Positions 10,840-19,703 of a stretch of DNA of 64,000 bases are shown in pieces. The notes under the pieces are model-generated. The model was given only the letters and a program-made list of their open reading frames with translations. It ran no database searches and was not told where the DNA came from. How positions within the stretch are numbered: position 1 is the stretch's first letter; the number at the start of each line of letters is the position of its first letter. The translations under genes were made by a program, and so were the position numbers. Source of the stretch: Deinococcus aerius (GTDB taxonomy: Bacteria; Deinococcota; Deinococci; Deinococcales; Deinococcaceae); contig NZ_BFAG01000007.1 of the NCBI RefSeq assembly GCF_002897375.1, positions 62,001 to 126,000 on the forward strand, in the 5' to 3' direction.

Positions 10840-11994
10840 TCACCAGTATGGGGTCCAGGCCCGGGTCGCGCGCGTCAGGGCCTCGAGGTAGAAGTAGTCG
10901 CCCCACAGCGTCCCCTCGTCCACGCCGACATTCTCGGGGCGGCTGTAGACCCCGTGCAGCAGCAGGGCGTCGCTGCCGTCCTCCTCCCCCGGGGTGTAGG
11001 CGCGGGCGAGCGAGCCCAGGGTCGCCAGGCCCCACTCGCGGTAGCGCTCCCCCTGGCCCGCCGGAAGCTGCTCCGCCAGGGCCAGCAGCCCGCAGGCGGC
11101 GATGGCGGCCGCCGAGGAGTCGCGCGGCTCCGGGGACGGCTCGCGGAAGTGGAAGTCCCAGTACGGCACGAGGTCGGCGGGCAGCCGCTCGAGGTAGTGG
11201 TCGGCGACCCGGCACGCGACCCGCAGCAGCTCGCCGTCCCCGGAGAGCGCGGCGTTCAGGGCGAAGCCGTACACGCCCCAGGCCTGCCCGCGCGACCAGG
11301 TGGAGTCGTCGGCGTGGCCCTGGTGGGTGCGGCCATGCAGGGGCGTCCCCGTCTCCGGGTCGAAGTAGAAGGTGTGGTGGGTGCTGTGGTCCCCGCGCAC
11401 CAGGAAGCGGGCGGCCTGCCGGGCGTGCGAGATCGCCGCCTCGCGGTAGCGCGCCTCGCCGCTCTCGCGCGCGGCCCAGTGCAGCAGCGGCAGGTTCATC
11501 AGGCAGTCCACGATCATGCGCCCGCGCTGCCGGGGGTCGTTCAGGTCTCCCCACGCCTGGATGATCCCCGCGCGGGGCAGGAAGCGGGCATGGAGCAGTT
11601 CCGCGGCCTCCAGGGCGGCGGCCCGGGCCTGCGGGTTCCCGGTCAGGCGCCAGGCCGCCACGCACGACAGGGTGTAGAGAAAGCCGAGGTCGTGGTGCCC
11701 CACGTCCGCGCGCAGCGCCAGCCGCTCGGCGAAGCTCGCCACGTGCGCCTCGGCGCTCTCCCGGAACGCGGGGTCGCCGGTGTGTTCGTAGGCCAGCCAG
11801 AACAGGCCGGTGGAGAAGCCGGTCGTCCACCCCACGTTGGAGGCCCGGGCCGGGTAGCGCCCCGCGCGCGTGGTGTCGTCCGGGAACACGTGGGTAAAGG
11901 CCCGGCGGTGATCCCCGACGGTGCCCAGGGCGCGGGCCAGCGCACCGCGCAGCTCGGTTTCCGTGGGCAGGGGCTTGAGGACGGTGTCGGTCAT
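10840..11994 (-). CDS. GH88 unsaturated glucuronyl hydrolase
   Basis: 384 residues from ATG 11994, which has GGAG upstream and overlaps the kdgK stop codon by 4 bases; a longer upstream frame is a shadow of kdgK. The (alpha/alpha)6 barrel family is shown by NVGWTTGFSTGLFW, HHDLGFLY with D102, MIVDCLMNLPLL with D163 and DDSTWSRGQAWG; D102 and D163 match the two essential aspartates of this family. It cleaves 4,5-unsaturated uronic acid from oligosaccharides made by lyases or taken up from pectin, glycosaminoglycan or xylan side chains. The released sugar rearranges to a 5-keto-4-deoxyuronate, which the KduD, KdgK and Eda enzymes encoded beside it would consume. Confidence 0.92.
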   Translation of the reverse strand: MTDTVLKPLPTETELRGALARALGTVGDHRRAFTHVFPDDTTRAGRYPARASNVGWTTGFSTGLFWLAYEHTGDPAFRESAEAHVASFAERLALRADVGHHDLGFLYTLSCVAAWRLTGNPQARAAALEAAELLHARFLPRAGIIQAWGDLNDPRQRGRMIVDCLMNLPLLHWAARESGEARYREAAISHARQAARFLVRGDHSTHHTFYFDPETGTPLHGRTHQGHADDSTWSRGQAWGVYGFALNAALSGDGELLRVACRVADHYLERLPADLVPYWDFHFREPSPEPRDSSAAAIAACGLLALAEQLPAGQGERYREWGLATLGSLARAYTPGEEDGSDALLLHGVYSRPENVGVDEGTLWGDYFYLEALTRATRAWTPYW

Positions 11995-12911
11995 GTCGTC
12001 TCCTGACGGGTGTGGGGGGGAATGGCGCCGCGGTGGCGCAGCACGTGGGCGCTGGCGCGGTGCGCGTGGGCCGCCGCGTCGTGCGGGAGCGCGCCGCGGG
12101 CCAGGCTGAGGAGAAAGTCGCCGTTCCACGCGTCGCCCGCGCCGGTGCTGTCCACCACGGCGACGGGCTGGGCGGGCACGTGGGCCACGGCGCCGCGGGC
12201 CGCGAGGTAGGCCCCCCGCTCGGCGGCCTTGAGGGCCACCAGGGGGACGCACTCGCCGAGCCGCGCGAGCGCCTCGTCGGCGGGAAGGTGTTCGGGCAGG
12301 CCCAGCGCGGGCAGGTCGGCGGGCAGGCTGGGGAGCAGCACGTCCACCAGGGGGGCCAGTTCCCCCCAGGCCCGCCGGGCCGCGGGCGCCCCGCCCCGGG
12401 CCGCCCACAGGGACGCGCGGTAGTTCGGGTCGAAGGCCACCGTGACGCCCGCGGCCCGGGCGATCCGGGCGGCCTCCAGCGTCGCGGCCTGGGCGCTGTC
12501 GGAGAGGGCCTGGGTGATCCCAGACAGCAGCAGCGTCCGCGTGGACGCGAGGTGCGCGGCGTCGAGGTGTTCGGGAGCCAGGTGACTCGCGGCGCTGCCC
12601 GCCCGCCGGTACGTGAACTCGCGCTCGCCGTTCACGAGCGAGATGAAGTACACCCCGTTCTCGCCGGGGACCAGGGGCGCCCGCGACACGTCCACCCCCT
12701 CGGCCTCCCACTCGCGCCGCAGGCCCGGGCCGAAGGGGTCGTCGCCCACCCAGGTCACGAGGCTGACCCGGCCCCCCGCCCGGCTGGCGGCGACGAGGGC
12801 GTTCAGCACGTCCCCGCCCCAGCGCCGCCGCAGCACCGCCGCCTCCCCCAGTGGCTCGTCGGCGAAGAGTTCCACCATCGCCTCGCCCACGCCGATCAGG
12901 TCGAACCTCAT
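11991..12911 (-). CDS. kdgK: 2-keto-3-deoxygluconate kinase, PfkB family
   Basis: 306 residues of the ribokinase/PfkB family. The C-terminal signature DSTGAGDAWNGDFLLSLA carries the catalytic Asp and the anion hole. The N-terminal part, with FDLIGVGEAMVELFADEPL and WGGDVLNAL, fits KDG kinases. It would phosphorylate KDG to KDPG. It overlaps the aldolase gene upstream and the GH88 gene downstream by 4 bases each, and the aldolase neighbour supports this substrate over fructose or ribose. Confidence 0.9.
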   Translation of the reverse strand: MRFDLIGVGEAMVELFADEPLGEAAVLRRRWGGDVLNALVAASRAGGRVSLVTWVGDDPFGPGLRREWEAEGVDVSRAPLVPGENGVYFISLVNGEREFTYRRAGSAASHLAPEHLDAAHLASTRTLLLSGITQALSDSAQAATLEAARIARAAGVTVAFDPNYRASLWAARGGAPAARRAWGELAPLVDVLLPSLPADLPALGLPEHLPADEALARLGECVPLVALKAAERGAYLAARGAVAHVPAQPVAVVDSTGAGDAWNGDFLLSLARGALPHDAAAHAHRASAHVLRHRGAIPPHTRQETT

Positions 12912-13552
12912 GCGCCCACCGGCCCCGCGGCCCGGAGGGCGCCGCGGACAGCGACCTCCACGGCCTCCCAGTCGCCCGAACGCAGCGCCGTGCCCGGGAA
13001 GAGCTGGCCCCCCAGCCCCACGGCGAGGGCGCCCGCCGCGAGGTAGCCGCCCACCTCGCGCGGCTCGATGCCGCCCGTCGCCATCACGCGCAGCCCCGGC
13101 AGCGGCCCGCGCAGGTCGCGCAGGTAGGCGGGGCCGCCCAGCGCCCGGGCCGGAAACAGCTTCACGGCGGGGACGCCCAGCGCCAGGGCGCGCACGACCT
13201 CGCCCGGGGTCAGCACCCCGGGCAGGTAGGGCACGCCCGCCTCCCGGGCGAAGGCGGCTACGTCCTCCCCGAGGTGGGGGCTCACCAGGAAGGATGCGCC
13301 CGCCGCCACGGCCTCCTCCGCCTGAGACGCGTTCATCACGGTGCCCGCGCCCAGCAGCACCCGCTCCCCCCGCAATTCAGCCAGCGCCTCGGAGACGCCG
13401 GGCGTGGTGAAGGTCAATTCCAGCGCGCCGAGTCCTGCGCGGACGCTCGCCCGGGCCGCCTCCACCGCCGCCGCCGGGGTCCCGGCCCGCAGCACGCCGA
13501 CGACCCGCGCCGCACCCAGGGCACCCGTCACGTCCGGCCCGGGGACCGTCAT
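12908..13552 (-). CDS. eda: KDPG / KHG aldolase
   Basis: 214 residues from ATG 13552, which sits in an ATGA overlap with the end of the GH1 gene. TIM-barrel class I aldolase: E45 in GALELTFTTPG, the phosphate-binding GAGTVMN region, Schiff-base K131 in GVPAVKLFPA, and MATGGIEPREVGGYL. It splits KDPG into pyruvate and glyceraldehyde 3-phosphate and so ends the uronate pathway. It directly precedes its partner kinase in the operon. Confidence 0.94.
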   Translation of the reverse strand: MTVPGPDVTGALGAARVVGVLRAGTPAAAVEAARASVRAGLGALELTFTTPGVSEALAELRGERVLLGAGTVMNASQAEEAVAAGASFLVSPHLGEDVAAFAREAGVPYLPGVLTPGEVVRALALGVPAVKLFPARALGGPAYLRDLRGPLPGLRVMATGGIEPREVGGYLAAGALAVGLGGQLFPGTALRSGDWEAVEVAVRGALRAAGPVGA

Positions 13553-14892
13553 AGGTTCGCCCCGTTGCTGGCGATCACGTCGCGGTACCACGCCGCCGAC
13601 GCCTTGGGGGTCCTCACCTGGGTCACGAAGTCGGTGTGGATCAGCCCGAAGCGCTTGGAAAACCCCTGCGCCCACTCGAAGTTGTCCGTCCAGGTCCAGT
13701 GGAAGTAGCCCTCCACGGGCACGCCCTCCGCGCAGGCCCGGCGCAGCTCGCGCAGGTAGCGGCGGGTGAAGTCGATGCGCTGCGGGTCGTCCACCCGCCC
13801 GTCCAGGCTCACCCAGTCCAGGCCCGCCATGCCGTTCTCGGTGATCACGACGGGCAGGCCGTAGCGTTCGTGGTAGAAGCGCGGCGCCCAGCGCATCACC
13901 TCGGGGGTGAGCTTCCAGTCGTAGGCCGTCTGCGGGTGCCCCTCGCGGGTGGGCACCTTCTCCGGCCCTCCTTCGCCCGCGCGGATCGTCGCCCCGTGGT
14001 AGAGATTCACCCCGTAGAAGTCGGTGGGCTCGGAGATCACGGCGAGGTCGCCCTCCGCCACCCGCGGCGCGTCCGCCCCGTAGCGGGCCAGGCCCTCCTC
14101 CGGGTAGCGGCCCAGCAGCACGGGGTCGGCCCACCAGGCGTTGTTCCACAGGTCGTCGCGCACGCCGAACATCCACGCGCGGGCGGCCTCCACGTCCCGC
14201 GCCTCCTCGCTGGCGGGCACGGCCCCCACGCCCACGGGCGCGAAGCCGATCCGCAGGGGCTGCCGCGCCCCCGCCCGCAGCGCCCGGACCGCGTGCCCGT
14301 GCGCGAGCAGGGCGTGGTGCCCCGCTTGCAGCGCGTCCGCGCGGGAGAGCGTAAGGCCCGGCGCGTGTTCGCCGGTGTGCAGCCCCAGCCCGATGAAGCA
14401 CTGCGGCTCGTTGAGGGTCATCCAGTGCGCCACCCGGTCGGAGAAGCGCTCGGCGAGGATGGCGGCGTACTCGGCGAAATACCCGGGCACGTCCGGGTTG
14501 AGCCAGCCGCCGCGCACCTGGAGGGCCGAGGGCAGGTCCCAGTGGAAGAGGGTGAGCCAGGGGGTCACGTTCGCCGCGAGCAGCTCGTCCACCAGGCGGT
14601 CGTAGAAGTCCAGCCCTGCCTCGTTCACGGCTCCGCGCCCCTCCGGCTGGATGCGCGGCCAGGCGACCGAGAAGCGGTACGCGCCCAGCCCGAACTCGCG
14701 CATCAGGGCCACGTCCTCGCGGTAGCGGTGGTAGTGGTCGCAGGCCACGTCGCCCGTCTGCCGCTCGTGCGAGCGTCCGGCGCGGGTGAAGTCGTCCCAC
14801 ACCGAGGAGCCCCGCCCGCCCTCGCGCACGGCGCCCTCGATCTGGTAGGAGGCGGTGGCCGCGCCCCAGGCAAAGTTCTCGGGAAAACTCAC
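13549..14892 (-). CDS. GH1 beta-glucosidase
   Basis: 447 residues, the usual length of bacterial GH1 enzymes. The N-terminal GH1 signature FAWGAATASYQIEGA is followed by acid/base E162 in MTLNEPQC and nucleophile E352 in VVITENGMAG. No signal peptide, so it hydrolyses imported beta-glycosides such as cellobiose or glucosylated hemicellulose fragments. It follows kduD by 9 bases and overlaps eda by 4 bases. Specificity for glucose, galactose or xylose cannot be decided here. Confidence 0.95.
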   Translation of the reverse strand: MSFPENFAWGAATASYQIEGAVREGGRGSSVWDDFTRAGRSHERQTGDVACDHYHRYREDVALMREFGLGAYRFSVAWPRIQPEGRGAVNEAGLDFYDRLVDELLAANVTPWLTLFHWDLPSALQVRGGWLNPDVPGYFAEYAAILAERFSDRVAHWMTLNEPQCFIGLGLHTGEHAPGLTLSRADALQAGHHALLAHGHAVRALRAGARQPLRIGFAPVGVGAVPASEEARDVEAARAWMFGVRDDLWNNAWWADPVLLGRYPEEGLARYGADAPRVAEGDLAVISEPTDFYGVNLYHGATIRAGEGGPEKVPTREGHPQTAYDWKLTPEVMRWAPRFYHERYGLPVVITENGMAGLDWVSLDGRVDDPQRIDFTRRYLRELRRACAEGVPVEGYFHWTWTDNFEWAQGFSKRFGLIHTDFVTQVRTPKASAAWYRDVIASNGANL

Positions 14893-14901
14893 GTTGTGCT
14901 C

Positions 14902-15660
14902 CTAACGGGCCAGCCAGCCCCCGTCCACGACGAGCACATGCCCGTGGACGTAGTCGCTGGCCCCCGACGCGAGAAAGACGGCGGCCCCCGCGAGGTCGGC
15001 GGGACTGCCCCACCGCCCGGCGGGAATGCGTTCCAGAATCTGGCGCGACCGCTCCGGGTCCGCGCGCAGGGCCGAGGTGTTGCCGGTCTCGATGTAGCCC
15101 GGCGCGATGGCGTTCACGTTCACCCCGCGGGCCGCCCACTCGTTGGCGAGGGCCTTGGTTAGCCCCGCCACGGCGTGCTTGCTCGCCGCGTACGCGGGCA
15201 CCCGCACCCCGCCCTGAAAGGAGAGCAGCGAGGCGACGTTGATGATCTTGCCGCGCCCCCGGGCGAGCATGGAGCGCCCCACCGCCTGAGAGAGGTGCCA
15301 CACCGCGTTCAGGTTCACGTCGAGCACCGCCCGCCAGTCCTCCTCCGGGTACTCCGCGGCGTCCTGGCGGCGGATGATCCCCGCGTTGTTCACGAGGATG
15401 TCGATGGGACCCAGGCCCGCCTCGACCTCCGCGACGAGGGGCGCGACCGTTGCCGGGCCGGCGAGATCGGCCTGAACGCTCAGGAACCGCCGCCCGGCCC
15501 TCTCGACTCCCGCGCCAGTCGTCTCGGCGGTGCCGCTGTGGACCACGACGGCCACATCCGCGCCCGCCTGAGCCAGCCCCAGCGCGACCGCCTGCCCGAT
15601 GCCGCCCGCGCCCCCAGTCACCAGGGCCACGCGGCCCTCCAGCGAGAAGGGAGAGGTCAC
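14902..15660 (-). CDS. kduD: SDR oxidoreductase, probable 2-dehydro-3-deoxy-gluconate 5-dehydrogenase
   Basis: 252 residues of the classical short-chain dehydrogenase family: TGGAGGIG cofactor loop, NNAG, active-site Ser in NVASLLSFQGG, YAASK catalytic pair, and a C-terminal DGGWLAR typical of KduD and gluconate 5-dehydrogenases. In this operon it would reduce 2,5-diketo-3-deoxygluconate to KDG, feeding kdgK and eda. Gluconate 5-dehydrogenase is the main alternative. It overlaps the Gfo/Idh gene by 4 bases. Confidence 0.85.
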   Translation of the reverse strand: MTSPFSLEGRVALVTGGAGGIGQAVALGLAQAGADVAVVVHSGTAETTGAGVERAGRRFLSVQADLAGPATVAPLVAEVEAGLGPIDILVNNAGIIRRQDAAEYPEEDWRAVLDVNLNAVWHLSQAVGRSMLARGRGKIINVASLLSFQGGVRVPAYAASKHAVAGLTKALANEWAARGVNVNAIAPGYIETGNTSALRADPERSRQILERIPAGRWGSPADLAGAAVFLASGASDYVHGHVLVVDGGWLAR

Positions 15661-16742
15661 GCGGGCACCTGCCGTTCGGGCGCGGAGGTCAGGTCCACGT
15701 CCTCCAGCCGCACGTGGCGGCCCTGCTGTGCGGACTCTGCAACGGCTTCCATCACGTCGAGCACGTGCAGGGCGAGGTCACCGCTCGCGCGGTGGGGCCT
15801 CCCCTCACGGATCGCCGCGCACAGGTCCGCCAGCCCCAGGCCCCGCGCGTTGTCGGTCGGCCCGTCTCGCAGCGGCACGTCCTCCCAGGTTTTCGTTCCC
15901 GGCTCGTAGCGGCGCAGCGGTCCGCCGAAGGTGTTGGGGTCGGGCAGGACCAGCGTGCCCGCCTCGCCGTGCAGCTCCAGGTGGGGCGAGGCCGAGCGGT
16001 GGGCCTCGAAGCTGGTCACCAGGTTTGCCAGGGCACCGCCGGCGAAGCGCAGGGCCACCACGTCGTGCGTGGGCACGGTCACGGGGATGACCTCGCCCCG
16101 GCGCGGCTCGCTGCTCACCGTGCGCGTCGGTCGTCCGATGCCGCGCAGGGCCGTCACCTCCGCGACCGGGCCCAGCAGCGTCACCAGCGCGGTCAGGTAG
16201 TACGGCCCCATGTCGAGCAGCGGCCCGCCCCCCGGCGCGTAGAAGAAGGCGGGGTTGGGGTGCCACCCCTCGCGGTCCGCCGCCGTGAAAAAGGCGCTGG
16301 CGGAGGTGACGCGCCTGATGCTCCCGGCCTCCACGAGCGCGCGGGCCGTCTCCAGCCCCACCCCCAGGAAGGTGTCGGGCGCGCAGCCGACCCGCAGGTC
16401 CCGTTCCCGCGCCTCAGCCAGGATGCGCCGCCCGTCTGCCCCATTCGTCGCCAGCGGCTTCTCGCTGTAGACGTGCTTTCCCGCGCGCAGGGCGCTCAAA
16501 CTGACCTCCGCGTGCGCGTCCGGCGGGGTGAGGTTGAGCACCACATCCACGTCGGGCGCGGCGAGCAGGTCCGGCACGCCCCGGGCGGGGACGCCGAACT
16601 CCTCGGCACGGGATCGGGCTGCCGTCTCGTTCTGGTCGGCGCACGCGACCACCGTGAACTCGGGGAAGCGGGCGGCGTTCCGCAGGTACGTCGCGGCGAT
16701 GTCGCCGCAGCCCACCACGCCGACCCTCAGCGCGCTGCCCAC
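15657..16742 (-). CDS. Gfo/Idh/MocA-family oxidoreductase
   Basis: 361 residues. The Rossmann motif VGVVGCGDIAATYL is followed by the conserved EKP in HVYSEKPLATN and a C-terminal alpha/beta domain with GGGPLLDMGPYYLTAL. It is an NAD(P)-dependent sugar or inositol dehydrogenase; the substrate is unknown. It lies between ThuA and KduD genes, overlapping the ThuA gene by 16 bases. ThuA with Gfo/Idh is a recurring pair in sugar-oxidation clusters. Confidence 0.88.
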   Translation of the reverse strand: MGSALRVGVVGCGDIAATYLRNAARFPEFTVVACADQNETAARSRAEEFGVPARGVPDLLAAPDVDVVLNLTPPDAHAEVSLSALRAGKHVYSEKPLATNGADGRRILAEARERDLRVGCAPDTFLGVGLETARALVEAGSIRRVTSASAFFTAADREGWHPNPAFFYAPGGGPLLDMGPYYLTALVTLLGPVAEVTALRGIGRPTRTVSSEPRRGEVIPVTVPTHDVVALRFAGGALANLVTSFEAHRSASPHLELHGEAGTLVLPDPNTFGGPLRRYEPGTKTWEDVPLRDGPTDNARGLGLADLCAAIREGRPHRASGDLALHVLDVMEAVAESAQQGRHVRLEDVDLTSAPERQVPA

Positions 16743-17371
16743 GCCAGCCCCCTCTCGATCAGGTCCTGCGCGGCGGGGCAGGCGTCAAAGGTCGCGTCGT
16801 CGTGCCCGACGGAGCAGTAGAAGACCCGGCCCTGCCCGTGCCGCCGGGTCCAGGCGACCGGCATCCGGTGCCCCGCCACCCACGGCGCCCCCTCGCCCGC
16901 GAAGGTGGTCGTGGCGATCACCTCGTTGTTGGGGTCGACGTGTAGGTAGTACTGCTCGCTCGTCACCTCGAACTCGGGGAGCCCCTCGGCGAGCGGATGG
17001 CCGGGTTCCGGCACCACCGTGTACGTCACCCGGTCGCCGGGATGCGCGACGAACTGCCCGCCCACCATGAACTGATACGCCGTGTCGGCCCGGAAGGCGT
17101 CGGCCAGGCCGCCGTGCCAGCCGCCCAGCCCCGCGCCCGCCTCCACCGCCGCGCGCAGGCACCGCGACTGGTCCGGGCTGAGCGTGCCCATCGTCCAGTT
17201 CATCACGATCAGGTCGGCCTGACCCAGCAGCGGGGGCTCCTCCAGCGCCGTGAGGTTCTCGCGCACGGCCACCTCGAACCCGCGCCGCCCCAGGGCCGCG
17301 GCGAAGCGGGCGGTGGTCCGCTCCGGCTGGTGGCCCTCCCAGCCGCCGGAGAGCATCAGCGCGTGCCTCAC
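16727..17371 (-). CDS. ThuA-domain protein (trehalose-utilisation-like)
   Basis: 214 residues from GTG 17371. This start lies in a GTGA overlap with the end of the iolB-like gene, matching the habit of this operon. The class I glutaminase-like ThuA fold is visible: LMLSGGWEGHQP, IVMNWTMGTLS, GGWHGGLADAF, and FYCSVGHDDATF. ThuA proteins accompany Gfo/Idh dehydrogenases in sugar catabolism and are implicated in 3-keto-disaccharide formation or processing, but no reaction is certain here. Confidence 0.85.
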   Translation of the reverse strand: MRHALMLSGGWEGHQPERTTARFAAALGRRGFEVAVRENLTALEEPPLLGQADLIVMNWTMGTLSPDQSRCLRAAVEAGAGLGGWHGGLADAFRADTAYQFMVGGQFVAHPGDRVTYTVVPEPGHPLAEGLPEFEVTSEQYYLHVDPNNEVIATTTFAGEGAPWVAGHRMPVAWTRRHGQGRVFYCSVGHDDATFDACPAAQDLIERGLAWAAR

Positions 17372-18159
17372 ACCATCCCCACGGTCTTCTGCACCCAGCC
17401 GACCTCCGGGTCGAGCCGCACCCCCTGCGTCCGCCCATCCCCGGCCAGGAACCACAGGTAGTAGCTCTGGTAGCCGGGCGCCGCCGCGTAGGTGTGGTAC
17501 CCGTGCGGGATGGAGAGCAGCGTGTCGTCCCGGACGGTGTAGGTCGTGTCATACCCCCGTTCCGGCGAGTAGTGCCGCGCCAGCCCGAAGCCCTCGGGGG
17601 AGGACACCCGGAAGTAGTACATCTCCTCGTGGAAGACTTCTGGTCCCTCGTTGACCTCGTGCTTGTGGGGCGGGTAGGTGCTCCAGTTGCCGCTGGGGGT
17701 GATGGTCTCGCCCACGATGAGTCTGGAAGCCGGCAGGCCGTTGGGCTGGACCAGGATTTCGCGGAACTGGCGGGTGTAGTTCAGCGTCCCCCACTGCCCG
17801 GTGTTGACCTGCTCGGGCCTGATCTCGTAGGGCTCGGTGTCGAGGTCGGACGGGGCGGAGGGCAGGGCGGCCTCCAGCCTGCTGAGCGCGGTGACGGTGT
17901 AGGTGCTGTTCCTGGGCAGGTAGACCGAGTGCGGCAGGCCCGCGAAGACGTTCGGCCTTCCGCCAACGGACTCGAAGACCCGCCCACTGACCTCCACCCT
18001 TGCCTTGCCGGATAGGACGACGAGCAGCACCTCGCGCTCACCAGTCTGGCCCGAATGCGTCTGGCCCGGTGTGAGGTGCAGGCGCTCGAACCCCAGCAGC
18101 GCGCAGCCGTGGTCCTGGGGGACGGCGTGCGGGCCGCTGAGGCTATGAAAAAACGTCAC
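17368..18159 (-). CDS. IolB-like isomerase (KduI/IolB family)
   Basis: 263 residues from GTG 18159 in a GTGA overlap with the end of the GH31 gene. Two cupin halves; the second shows SGNWSTYPPHKHEVNEGPEV, EEMYYFRVSSPEGFGLARHY, and IPHGYHTYAAAPGYQ with the metal-ligand histidines and glutamate of the family. By sequence this is IolB, 5-deoxy-glucuronate isomerase of inositol catabolism, yet no other iol gene is nearby. KduI, the 5-keto-4-deoxyuronate isomerase missing from this otherwise complete uronate operon, belongs to the same superfamily. I infer that this protein may do the KduI step. Confidence 0.85.
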   Translation of the reverse strand: MTFFHSLSGPHAVPQDHGCALLGFERLHLTPGQTHSGQTGEREVLLVVLSGKARVEVSGRVFESVGGRPNVFAGLPHSVYLPRNSTYTVTALSRLEAALPSAPSDLDTEPYEIRPEQVNTGQWGTLNYTRQFREILVQPNGLPASRLIVGETITPSGNWSTYPPHKHEVNEGPEVFHEEMYYFRVSSPEGFGLARHYSPERGYDTTYTVRDDTLLSIPHGYHTYAAAPGYQSYYLWFLAGDGRTQGVRLDPEVGWVQKTVGMV

Positions 18160-19696
18160 GGGGTCTCCTTGCGGTAGCGGGGCAGGCGTTCCAGGGGGGC
18201 GGGGACGACGAGGCGCGCGGGGCCCTCGACCACATGGCCGTCGTCCCCCCGCCAGCGCCCGGGCGGAAAGACGACCTCGCGCTCGCGGGCGCCCTTCGTC
18301 AGCACCGGCGCGACGAGCAGGTCGTCGCCCAGCAGGAACTGGTCGCCCACCCCGGCGTAGCCCTGGTGGGGGTAGACGTACTCCAGCGAGCGGAGGATGG
18401 GCTCCCCGGTGCGGGCGGCGTGGCGGGCGAGCGTCAGGATCTCGTCCGCGTGCCGCACATGCAGCTCGGCCATCTCGCGGCACAGGGCGAGGTGCGCCCC
18501 GTCCAGCACCCGCCACGGGGCGGTCGAGAACTGGAGCATGGGGAAGAGGGCCGCCGCCTGCGCGTAGCGCACGAACAGCTCCGCGTCCATCTGGAAGCCC
18601 GGCTTGATGAACGTCTCGATGTCGCCGCCGCCCACCATGTCCGCGCAGGTGTAGGGGTGCCCGATCAGCCCCTGCGCCAGCCCGCTGGGGATCAGGCTGG
18701 CGAGGCCGAACTCGTCCCAATGTGTGCCTTGTCCTTGAGCCGCTGGGCGAGGGCCTGCCCGCCGAGCTTCCAGCACGCCCGGTACTCGTTGAGGGGAAAG
18801 CGCAGCCCCAGCCGCGCCCACGCCTCGCACTGGGCCGCCGGGCCGCCCACCCCCACCATACGGTCGTCCGCCCGGTAGAAGATGGGGTCGCCCGCGTCGA
18901 GCTTGAAGCCGTCCACCCCGTAGTCGGCTTGCAGGCGGCCAAGCTGCTCGTTCATCCAGTTCACGGCGCCGGGGTGGGTCAGGTCGAGGACGGCGCTGTA
19001 CCCGTTCCACCAGCGGCGCAGGGCGACCTGGCCGGAGGCGTCCAGCAGCAGCAGGCCGCGTTTTTCCAGCCAGCGGAACTCCTCGCTGTCGGGGCTCACG
19101 AAGGGGCAGACCCACAGCATGACCGGGAAGCCCATCTCCTGAAGCTGGCGCACGAGCGCCGCGGGGTCGGGAAAACGCTTCCGGTCGAAGTCCCAGTGCC
19201 CGTAGCCGCGGTGCCAGTTGTCGTCGATCATCAACACGCCGGTGGGGAAGCCGTGGTCCAGGATGCCCCGGGCGTAGGCCAGCACCCCCTCCTGGGTGCC
19301 GCCGTACCCGTGTTCGATCCAGGTATTGTACTGCGGGCGGGTAAAGAGCCGCTCGTCGGGGAGCGTCCCGCTGGGCGGGAAGTGGCGCGCCGAGGCGGCG
19401 AGGAAAGCGCCCCGCAGCGTCCCGAACCCCTCCTCCAGTCGGGCTTCCCCGCGCAGGCGCAGCCCGGTCCCGTCCACCTCGAAGGCGAAGGGGGCGTCAC
19501 TCCAGAGGTAGCGGCCCTGGTCCGAGAGCAGCAGGGGAGCGCCCTGGTTGCCGCTCAGGTCGCGGGCGAGGTCGCGGCTCAGGGGCGCGCGGCCGAAGGG
19601 CATGTGGAGGCCGTCGTCGTTCAGCCCGCCCCACCAGCCCTCCCCGGGCCGGTGGGGGACGAACAGCGAGGTGCCGGGAAGGTCCTTGGTCGTCAA
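18156..19696 (-). pseudogene. GH31 alpha-glycosidase (alpha-xylosidase/glucosidase type), one frameshift
   Basis: The gene reads from ATG 19696, 7 bases after the solute-binding-protein gene. The N-terminal half contains GVLMIDDNWHRGYG, VMLWVCPFVSPDS and the nucleophile segment DGFKLDAGDP. After QALAQRLKDKAH the frame is lost near 18718-18724, and the C-terminal half (WDEFGLASLIPSGLAQG, GHPYTCADMVGGGDIETF, GDDLLVAPVL) continues in the next frame. The total is 1541 bases, and adding one base makes 514 codons with KDKAH-x-W-DEFGL at the junction, so a single-base deletion explains it. No slippery run is present. If real, the operon lacks this enzyme; if a sequencing error, the product is a 513-residue cytoplasmic glycosidase. 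Confidence 0.85.
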
Positions 19697-19703
19697 GGCC
19701 GCC

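Noticed and set aside
17368..18159. Presence of an inositol catabolism cluster
   Set aside because: Apart from the IolB-like gene and a generic Gfo/Idh protein there is no IolC, IolD, IolE or IolG-type set; the neighbours point to uronate use.
18700..18740. Programmed ribosomal frameshift in the GH31 gene
   Set aside because: No slippery heptamer, no internal Shine-Dalgarno at useful spacing, and GH31 enzymes are not known to use one. A single-base deletion or sequencing error is simpler.
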